Shown here: in pieces, positions 6,101 through 10,553 of the stretch
Layout of the letters: each line of letters opens with the position of its first letter
Numbering within the stretch: the stretch's first letter is position 1
Source of the DNA: Coriobacteriaceae bacterium
GTDB taxonomy: Bacteria > Actinomycetota > Coriobacteriia > Coriobacteriales > Eggerthellaceae
Assembly (NCBI GenBank): GCA_015062635.1
Contig: SUUF01000070.1
Coordinates: 1 to 10,553 of the forward strand
Reading direction: 5' to 3'
Length of the DNA: 10,553 nucleotides
Program-made: the position numbers and the translations under genes
Notes under the pieces: model-generated
Database searches by the model: none
Told to the model about the DNA's origin: nothing
Seen by the model: the letters and a program-made list of their open reading frames with translations, nothing else

Positions 6101-8348
6101 AGCTGCGCTTCTCGGTGATGGCGCGCAGCACCTGATACAGCCTGAACGGCCGCTCGGGCGTTTCCGCGTCTTCGCCGTTGTAGAGGTCGCCCTCGTACAC
6201 CTGCCGGGCGGTCATGCCCACGACATTCGACATGAGCGGCCCAAGAACCAGGCCAAGCGCCATGTTGACGACGAAGAACGCGCCGAGGGCAAGCAGGTCG
6301 TGGGCGAAATAGCTTCCGTAGAAGCCGCCGATCGCCTCGCGCAAAGCATCGATGCCGTATGTGAACGGCAGGAACGGGTATATCGCCTGGAAGAAGCCCG
6401 ACGTCATCTCAACCGGGTACAAGCCCGAGCCGCCCGGGATCTGCGCGAACACCAGCACGATACACAACGCCTTGCCCACATGCCGGAACGTGGCGGAAAG
6501 CGCATAGATGACGCTGAGGTACGCAAGGGCCGCCACGCACGCCGCCACGAAAAGCGCGGGAACGTTGGCCACCTGCACCCCGAGCGCGAGCGTGCCCGCA
6601 CAGCAGATGATGGCCTGCACGATCGCCATCGGGCAGAACAGGAGGAACCGTCCCAGGTAGCGTTGCCAGGGCTTCAGCCCCTCGATGCCCGTGGAATCCA
6701 CCTCGAGCAGGAAGATGATCACCAGCATGAAGGCGCCGATCCAGAACGACAGGTTCATGAACAGCGGCGCCATCGCCGTTCCATAGGCGTTGGGGTTGTA
6801 GAACTCCGTCGTCGCGAGCTCGGTGGGCGCACCCATGAACGCCGCTATGTTCTGGGCATTCAGCGTCCCGTTGTCCAGGAGGTTCGCGATGACCTCCGAT
6901 TCCGCGAGCAGGCGCACGTCGGCCACGACCGAGTCGAGGCCCGATTGCGTGGCCCCGACGAGGGCATCGGTTTGCAGCGCGGCGCCCTTGCAGTCGACGA
7001 GGACGTCATCAAGCTCGCCGAGAATCGGCTTCACCTGGTCGACGGTCGCATCCAGGCTCGACACCGCCGCCGACAACCGCGCGCACACGGCGCTCACCTG
7101 GGTCACGCCGGAATTCACCGTCGCCGCGGTGGAACCATGCAAGGCGCTGGCGTATTGCTCGAAGGAATCGGACGCCTTCGTCACGGCATCGTCGAGCTTC
7201 CCAGCCGCCTTCGCCGCCGTTTGCGATGCGTTTTTCGCCTGGGCAGCCAGGGCCGTGGCGCCATCGAGCACCGCCTGCATCTCGTCGGCCCGCGCCGCCA
7301 TGTCCTGCGCCGCCTGGGCAAGCCGCCCGCTCAGGTCTTCGTTCGAGATCGCCGCCGCCGCGGCCTCGAGGTCGGACGTCGATTCGCGCATGGCGTCGAC
7401 AATCGGCTGAAGCTTGGCGGCCGCCATGTCGGCATCCGCCTGCGCCTTCCCCGCCGACGTCGCCACGTCGCCCGCCAGCGTGCCGGCCTTCGACGTTATC
7501 CGGGACAACCCGGTAAGCACCTCGGAAAGCTCGGGCACCGATTCCGACGACATGCCCGTCAAGCTCGATTGCAGCGCCGTGGCCTCATCCGTCACATCCT
7601 TCAGCACGGCGCGCGCATCGCTGGAAATCGTGGAGACGCCGCCGATGGCCTCGTTCGCCTTGTCGACCTTGGCGCGCAGGCCGTCGATCGTGTCCGCGAC
7701 GCCCGCCAGGGCCGTGCGCGCCTCCGATACGGCGACCTTCGCCTCGTCGGCGCGGTTGGCCGCCTTGACCTTGGCCGCCGCGACATCCGCATCCGCTTCC
7801 GCGATGGCGTCCCCGATTGTTTGCGCGACCGTTTCGGTGACCGTCGAGACGAACGCGGAATTGATCTTCTGCTCGAGGGCCGAGGCCGCGGTGTCGGTGA
7901 TCTTCGGCGACACCGGTCCCAGCTTCTCGTTGGCATAGTATTCGATGCGCGGCTGCTTGATTTCCCCGGTGAGGGGCGACACGAGGCACGCCGAGAAATC
8001 CTCGGGTATGACGTACACGGCATAGGCATCGCCGACCCGCAGGTCTTGCATCGCCGTGTCGTAGTCTTCGTCAGTCACCCATTTCAGCTGGTCATTCGCC
8101 TGCAATTCCTCGATGAGCTTGGCGCCGATATCGAGCTGCCCGGTCGTCTCGTTCGTGGTTCCCTTGTCTTGGTTCACGACGCACACGCGCAAATCGCCGG
8201 TCGCGCCGTACGGGTCCCAGAAGGCCACGACGTTGTACCAGGTATACAGCGACGGAAGCACCAGAAGGGCACCCACCACGATCAACGCGGCGGGTGCCTT
8301 CAACAGGCGCTTGAAATCGCGCACGAGTATCTGCAGCACGTTACCCAT
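3186..8348 (-). CDS. Giant membrane protein of two fused YhgE/Pip units, 1720 aa
   Basis: YhgE/Pip proteins (the family of the lactococcal phage infection protein, related to EsaA/YueB) have one N-terminal helix, a large extracytoplasmic helical domain and five C-terminal helices in an ABC-2-permease-like fold. They usually run 700-900 residues; here two complete units occupy one frame. Unit 1 (1 to about 710): helix 20-38, coiled-coil ectodomain to about 515, helices about 531-705. A connector (710-877) adds two helices (about 768-788, 795-816). Unit 2 (878-1720): helix 895-915, ectodomain to about 1507, helices about 1520-1697. Paired motifs show the duplication: RDFKRLLK/RDFQGLFK, YVIPEDFS/LVIPTNFS, IEYYANEK/IDYYVNKK, NAYGTAMAPL/DNFGSAMTPL, VGKALCI/LGKAIAV. 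A TAG directly precedes the ATG, so the start is fixed; its purine-rich AGGAAAGGAAAA lies 12 nt upstream, a weak site. The gene begins 36 nt after the SPFH stop, so co-transcription is likely. Role unknown. Confidence 0.9.
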   Translation of the reverse strand: MGNVLQILVRDFKRLLKAPAALIVVGALLVLPSLYTWYNVVAFWDPYGATGDLRVCVVNQDKGTTNETTGQLDIGAKLIEELQANDQLKWVTDEDYDTAMQDLRVGDAYAVYVIPEDFSACLVSPLTGEIKQPRIEYYANEKLGPVSPKITDTAASALEQKINSAFVSTVTETVAQTIGDAIAEADADVAAAKVKAANRADEAKVAVSEARTALAGVADTIDGLRAKVDKANEAIGGVSTISSDARAVLKDVTDEATALQSSLTGMSSESVPELSEVLTGLSRITSKAGTLAGDVATSAGKAQADADMAAAKLQPIVDAMRESTSDLEAAAAAISNEDLSGRLAQAAQDMAARADEMQAVLDGATALAAQAKNASQTAAKAAGKLDDAVTKASDSFEQYASALHGSTAATVNSGVTQVSAVCARLSAAVSSLDATVDQVKPILGELDDVLVDCKGAALQTDALVGATQSGLDSVVADVRLLAESEVIANLLDNGTLNAQNIAAFMGAPTELATTEFYNPNAYGTAMAPLFMNLSFWIGAFMLVIIFLLEVDSTGIEGLKPWQRYLGRFLLFCPMAIVQAIICCAGTLALGVQVANVPALFVAACVAALAYLSVIYALSATFRHVGKALCIVLVFAQIPGGSGLYPVEMTSGFFQAIYPFLPFTYGIDALREAIGGFYGSYFAHDLLALGAFFVVNMALGLVLGPLMSNVVGMTARQVYEGDLYNGEDAETPERPFRLYQVLRAITEKRSYREELETRYARFSRRYPIFIRASIVLGVGVSVALGVLGALDTTEKTVLLTVFLLWLIALIAFLVVVEAQRHSFERQLNLENLSDERLLRIFANRDRMVRVGAFRGMRGEATGHGGTAWRRGSGNATGGIRNVWLIARRDFQGLFKNVMSTVITIGLVALPSLFALYNILACWNVFDNTDQLSVAVASEDEGFESDLLPMNVNVGEKVVSALRANDDINWVFTNADDAVEGVKAGTYYAALVIPTNFSQEMLTFYEGDSASASIDYYVNKKNAIAPNITGIGADTVSQEVNSVFAGTVTEVVLAASKSLSSIAEDGDVGGRVAQLAEHMRGVADTLEQSAGALDVYSLLGKDAQGLVHGSAEVASSAHAKLQDAASDIEAGKKRLSGLSGTLGDSVDELAASLKTADSAIAKLEARADALVADATDDASAIAAKLRDAASGIDAKAAGLSDQLAVLEELRDALQSGSNVQIDADVQDGKANVTVDLGNGNAYRSDEALSEDIEALSSTISSLEDAKAALEEAISAELAESNPELQQKLDDIEATITRLSETRSTLQALLDSRVDVDVDIEAALSAEAGAMVENTIVLDKDIAALKKAIEILQNASAGCTGAAETLESGAADIADEAASLRKLVKAAGKDAAAVKADLANGLEPGIDQLKSGVATLVGNLEKGVAKLRSLDPDLAGSLESAATGLGDASAKTDAASAKLRAAAQRVRTLAGAVDDALASGDVEKLRSLVQGSAGDLAAALTAPVHIERTALYPSDNFGSAMTPLYCTLALFIGSLLIMVAMKPEVSRRGREELVDPKPRHLYFGRFMAVAAVSLMQTTVLGLGCLLFLKVQAVHPLLFMLGFWFSGLVLAFMIYTLVVAFGNLGKAIAVLLLIVQVTACGGSYPLQMLPDFVQAISPWVPATYIVDLLRAAMMGVYQNDFWISMGYLALFIIPFLLLGLALRKPMERFMKFYVSKVEECGIMG

Positions 8349-8384
8349 CTAGCGGGATGATTTTCCTTTCCTCATGGAACCGGG

Positions 8385-9677
8385 TTACGCGCGCGGCGTG
8401 CCGCATTCCGTGCAGAACTTGCCGGTGTTCTGGGCGCCGCAGGTGCAGGTCCAGGTGCCATCGGGCGCTGCCGCCGGACGGGGTGTGCCGCACTCGGGGC
8501 AGAATTTGCCGGTGTTCACACTACCACATGCGCAGGTCCACGAATCGGCCGGGGCAGGTTGGGGGCTTCCGCATTCCGTGCAGAACTTGCCGGTGTTCTG
8601 GGCGCCGCACGTGCAGGTCCATCCGCCCGCCGCCGGAGCCGCCACGGCCGAAGCCGCCGGGGCCGGGGCCTGCTGCTGCGCCTGCGCAAACATCGTGGCC
8701 GCACTCGAGCCGCCCATCGCGTTGGCCATGCCCATGCCCATGAAGCCGACGGCCGCACCGGCATCGTTGGCCGCCGCCGCGCGCATCGCATCGCCCGCCG
8801 CCGCTGCCGTGAAGCCGCCCGCCATGTCGGGGCGCGACAGCACCGCCGCCTGCTGCAGGTTCTTGATGAGCTGCTCGTCCTCGGGCCGCGCCGAGATGCT
8901 GTTCATGCCGAATGCCGCCACGACGATGCCGCGACGCGCCCAGGTGCTCGAGAGCTCCTGGTTCAGGGCCTCGGCCATCTCCTTCGTGTGCCCCGGCACC
9001 GCCGAGTAGCGGATGCCCAGCTCAGAGATGCGCGCGAACGCCGGCTGCAGCGCCGTGAGCAGCTCGCTCTTCAGCTGCGAGTCGATCTTGTCGCGCGTGA
9101 ACTTGTCGCCGATGTTGCCCGCGAGCTCCTTGTAGAACAGCATCGGGTTGGCGATCTTGTAGGAATACTCGCCGTTGCAGCGCACCGCGATGTCGACGTC
9201 GAGGCCGATGTTGCGGTCGACCACGCGGAAGGGCACCGGCTGCTGCGTGCCGTACTTGTTCCCGACGATCTCCTTCGTGTTGAAGTAGTAGATGCGCTGG
9301 TCCTTGCCCGGGCTGCCGCCAAACGTGAAACGCTCGCCCAACTGGGTGAACGTATCGAGTATGGTGCTCTTCAGGTCGCCGTAGAAGATGCTCGGCTCGC
9401 TGCTCGTGTCGTACACGAACTCGCCCGGCTCGGCGCAGAACTCCACCACCGCGCCGTTCTCGACGATCATCATGGCCTGGCCCTCGTTCACGGCGATGAT
9501 GCTGCCGTTCGAGATGATGTTCTGCTCGCCCGACACGTTCGAGCTGCGGTCGCTCACGCGCTTGCGGCCCTTCACCACCAGCACGTTCGCGTCCATCGAG
9601 TCGCAGTAGAAGAAATCACGCCACGAATCGGCCAGAACGCCCGTCGCAGCGCCGAGGCCCGCTTTCAACAATCCCAT
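8385..9677 (-). CDS. SPFH/stomatin-family protein with three C-terminal zinc ribbons (YdjI-like, COG4260 type), 430 aa
   Basis: Member of the stomatin/prohibitin/flotillin superfamily in the YdjI-like branch, a membrane-associated scaffold. N-terminal residues 1-30 (MGLLKAGLGAATGVLADSW, then FFYCDS) are family-typical and probably bind the membrane peripherally; no true membrane helix is seen. The SPFH core runs about 50-265, with EPGEFVYD (83-90), RIYYFNTKEI (128-137), GLDVDIAVRCNGEYSYKI (158-175) and SAVPGH (225-230). Residues about 285-350 are an Ala/Gly/Met-rich linker. Three near-identical ribbons follow, each CxC-x8-CxxC: Cys 355/357/366/369, 382/384/393/396 and 411/413/422/425, within WTCxCGxxNTGKFCxECG. 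One or two ribbons would be more usual. ATG 9677 has AGAGGAG 6 nt upstream. It lies 45 nt after the DUF4428 gene and 36 nt before the Pip gene. In Bacillus subtilis, YdjI belongs to an envelope-stress operon with PspA-like YdjF; a similar role here is an inference. Confidence 0.92.
   Translation of the reverse strand: MGLLKAGLGAATGVLADSWRDFFYCDSMDANVLVVKGRKRVSDRSSNVSGEQNIISNGSIIAVNEGQAMMIVENGAVVEFCAEPGEFVYDTSSEPSIFYGDLKSTILDTFTQLGERFTFGGSPGKDQRIYYFNTKEIVGNKYGTQQPVPFRVVDRNIGLDVDIAVRCNGEYSYKIANPMLFYKELAGNIGDKFTRDKIDSQLKSELLTALQPAFARISELGIRYSAVPGHTKEMAEALNQELSSTWARRGIVVAAFGMNSISARPEDEQLIKNLQQAAVLSRPDMAGGFTAAAAGDAMRAAAANDAGAAVGFMGMGMANAMGGSSAATMFAQAQQQAPAPAASAVAAPAAGGWTCTCGAQNTGKFCTECGSPQPAPADSWTCACGSVNTGKFCPECGTPRPAAAPDGTWTCTCGAQNTGKFCTECGTPRA
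8401..8621 (-). repeat. Three 53-bp repeats encoding the zinc ribbons
   Basis: Copies lie at 8401-8453, 8488-8540 and 8569-8621, in phase with the SPFH frame (offsets 87 and 81 bases, i.e. 29 and 27 codons). The outer two copies match at 52 of 53 bases, the only difference being G/C at the 42nd base. The middle copy differs from the outer ones at about 13 positions. The outer pair is thus a very recent duplication or is kept alike by gene conversion. Confidence 0.85.
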
Positions 9678-9722
9678 GGTTCGCTCCTCTCGCGGTTGGA
9701 AAACTTCCGAAAACCCATTGTG

Positions 9723-10442
9723 TTACACCATCGCGCCGCCGCAGTACTCGCAGCAACCGGCGGCATCGGGAATGCACGTCGCCCCGCAATGCGGGCACGA
9801 CCGCGCCACCTTGGGCGCCGCCTCAGCCGCCGCCTGGGCGCGGGCGCCCAGCAGCACATCGCGCAACTCCTCGGCCTGGTCCATGTACCGGCGGAACTCG
9901 GCCGAATACTGCTCTTCGATCTTGCGCTCGTTCACCTTCACGTTTATCTCGTCGAAGTACGGGTGGTTCACCTGGATGCCCACGATGATGTTGTAGTCGA
10001 GGTCCCAACGCTTCGGCTCATAGCTTTTCATCAGCCCGTCTTCGCCCTTGTAGCGAATCTCCTCGCGCTCTTCCCTCACCTCGACGGTGCAGCCGGTGAC
10101 CTGCGAAAGGTCCATGACGTCGGGGTTCTCGTCGCGCCACTTGCTCGAGCCCGTCACCATGAACTTCCGGGCAGGCTCGTCGATGAGCACCTTGCGCCCG
10201 TTGCCGAGCGTGCGCGTGAGGTTGAACGCCGCGACGCTCGCCAGGTTGGCCTCGCGGTACGCGAGCTGCTCGCGGATGTCCTCGACGGTGGTGTGGCGAC
10301 GGCCGGTGAAGAAGGGAGAGAGCTTGCCCTCGCATTCCTTGCACATGTTGCCGTCTTCCAGCTTCTTGTTACCCAGGAGCTTGATTTCCTTGCCGCAGAT
10401 GCTGCATTCCTTCTTGTCGAACAAACCTCCGAACAAACCCAT
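9723..10442 (-). CDS. DUF4428-domain protein with N- and C-terminal zinc-binding modules, 239 aa
   Basis: A soluble, probably cytosolic protein. The N-terminal DUF4428 module (residues 10-45) has CxxC pairs C13/C16 and C34/C37 in the form ECSICGKEIKLLGNKKL then CKEC. The middle (about 50-175) is a mixed alpha/beta domain carrying KVLIDEPARKFMV (84-96) and DYNIIVGIQVNHPYFDEINV (149-168, a strand-rich core). A charged helix (172-200), an Ala-rich linker and a C-terminal ribbon follow (CPHC 216-219, C223, C230, CEYC 231-234). The biochemical role is unknown; DUF4428 proteins often carry zinc ribbons and occur beside SPFH genes, which fits here. I chose ATG 10442 because AGGAGG lies 8 nt upstream and the domain begins at once; the ATG at 10535 would add 31 non-conserved residues and run through the promoter region. 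First gene of the operon, 45 nt before the SPFH gene. Confidence 0.88.
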   Translation of the reverse strand: MGLFGGLFDKKECSICGKEIKLLGNKKLEDGNMCKECEGKLSPFFTGRRHTTVEDIREQLAYREANLASVAAFNLTRTLGNGRKVLIDEPARKFMVTGSSKWRDENPDVMDLSQVTGCTVEVREEREEIRYKGEDGLMKSYEPKRWDLDYNIIVGIQVNHPYFDEINVKVNERKIEEQYSAEFRRYMDQAEELRDVLLGARAQAAAEAAPKVARSCPHCGATCIPDAAGCCEYCGGAMV

Positions 10443-10450
10443 GGAGCCGG

Positions 10451-10456
10451 CCTCCT
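10451..10456 (-). promoter_or_regulatory. Shine-Dalgarno AGGAGG that fixes the DUF4428 start
   Basis: AGGAGG on the minus strand (10456-10451) lies 8 nt before the ATG at 10442. It supports the 239-residue form over the longer open frame. Confidence 0.8.
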
Positions 10457-10497
10457 CTCTATGTGAAACCCCACTTGGAACTGGCTGTTGCCTAACG

Positions 10498-10526
10498 GTT
10501 ATATTATGCAACACGCGTGCGGGAAC
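10498..10526 (-). promoter_or_regulatory. Probable promoter of the DUF4428-SPFH-Pip operon
   Basis: The minus strand carries the AT-rich island TTGCATAATATAACC (about 10511-10497), which stands out in GC-rich sequence. TATAAC (10503-10498) or the overlapping CATAAT (10508-10503) can serve as -10. The -35 candidate GTTCCC lies 17 nt before TATAAC and is weak. The implied leader is about 50 nt and ends in the AGGAGG site. A weak -35 overlapped by a palindrome suggests that an activator or repressor may act here. Confidence 0.5.
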
Positions 10527-10533
10527 CGGGTTC
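10523..10533. promoter_or_regulatory. 11-bp palindrome over the -35 region; candidate operator
   Basis: GAACCGGGTTC is a perfect palindrome of 5-bp arms around one central base and overlaps the proposed -35 hexamer. A second small inverted repeat, TTGC-TT-GCAA (10540-10549), lies just upstream. Arms this short can arise by chance, so the operator role is a suggestion based on position. Confidence 0.3.
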
Positions 10534-10553
10534 ACAACCTTGCTTGCAAACCC

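Noticed and set aside
3186..8348. Type VII secretion locus, because Pip proteins resemble EsaA/YueB
   Set aside because: No WXG100 substrate, EssC/FtsK-like ATPase, EssB or EsaB-like gene lies in the window. The similarity is at superfamily level only.
3186..8348. Classical ABC-2 exporter permease
   Set aside because: The C-terminal helices resemble ABC-2 permeases, but no matching ATPase gene is adjacent. The large coiled-coil ectodomains fit YhgE/Pip better.
5001..8360. Very long open frame on the + strand opposite the Pip gene, and similar long frames opposite the SPFH/DUF4428 genes (8559-10466) and CydC (935-2224)
   Set aside because: Their products are Arg/His/Gly-rich with no recognisable domain. 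They mirror the codon pattern of well-supported genes on the other strand, as expected in GC-rich DNA.
8376..8386. Word GGAACCGGGTT shared by the SPFH-Pip junction and the operon promoter region (10522-10532)
   Set aside because: Only 11 bases are shared, and the junction copy includes the SPFH stop codon. Two occurrences are too few to claim a regulatory motif.
10443..10535. Longer DUF4428 protein start at 10535
   Set aside because: The extension would cover the AT-rich promoter island and the AGGAGG site, and it does not resemble the domain.

Overview
This is a GC-rich window of densely packed, Ala/Asp/Gly-heavy genes. The gene mix is a CydDC-type thiol exporter, YhgE/Pip ectodomain proteins, a stomatin-like protein ending in zinc ribbons and a DUF4428 protein. 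It suggests an anaerobic, host-associated actinomycete, most likely of the class Coriobacteriia (Eggerthella/Gordonibacter/Slackia-like). That assignment is an inference from composition and gene content; no rRNA or other marker is present.

Layout. (1) 2-1957, + strand: CydC-type ABC half, whose frame is still open at the left edge and is probably the second half of a fused CydD-CydC protein. (2) 1938-2765, - strand: class I SAM-dependent methyltransferase, converging on (1) with a 20-base overlap. (3) 2766-3185: about 420 bases without a conserved gene. It holds a likely promoter for the methyltransferase, a short lipoprotein-like reading frame on the + strand, and a repeat cluster of GGGGACA/TGTCCCC words that includes four 21-bp tandem units and alternative hairpins. 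(4) 3186-10442, - strand: three tightly spaced genes that look like one operon, transcribed right to left: DUF4428 zinc protein, SPFH protein with three C-terminal zinc ribbons, and a 1720-residue membrane protein made of two complete YhgE/Pip units fused head to tail. (5) 10443-10553: leader and an AT-rich promoter-like island for that operon.

How the genes may work together. The CydDC-type exporter is expected to supply reduced thiols to the extracytoplasmic side for cytochrome maturation and bd oxidase assembly. The three-gene operon looks like an envelope module. A cytosolic zinc protein and a stomatin-family scaffold would act on the inner face of the membrane beside a giant 14-helix protein that displays two long helical ectodomains outside. 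That module is the most interesting part of the window. Its architecture is read directly from the sequence; its function is not known to me and is left open.
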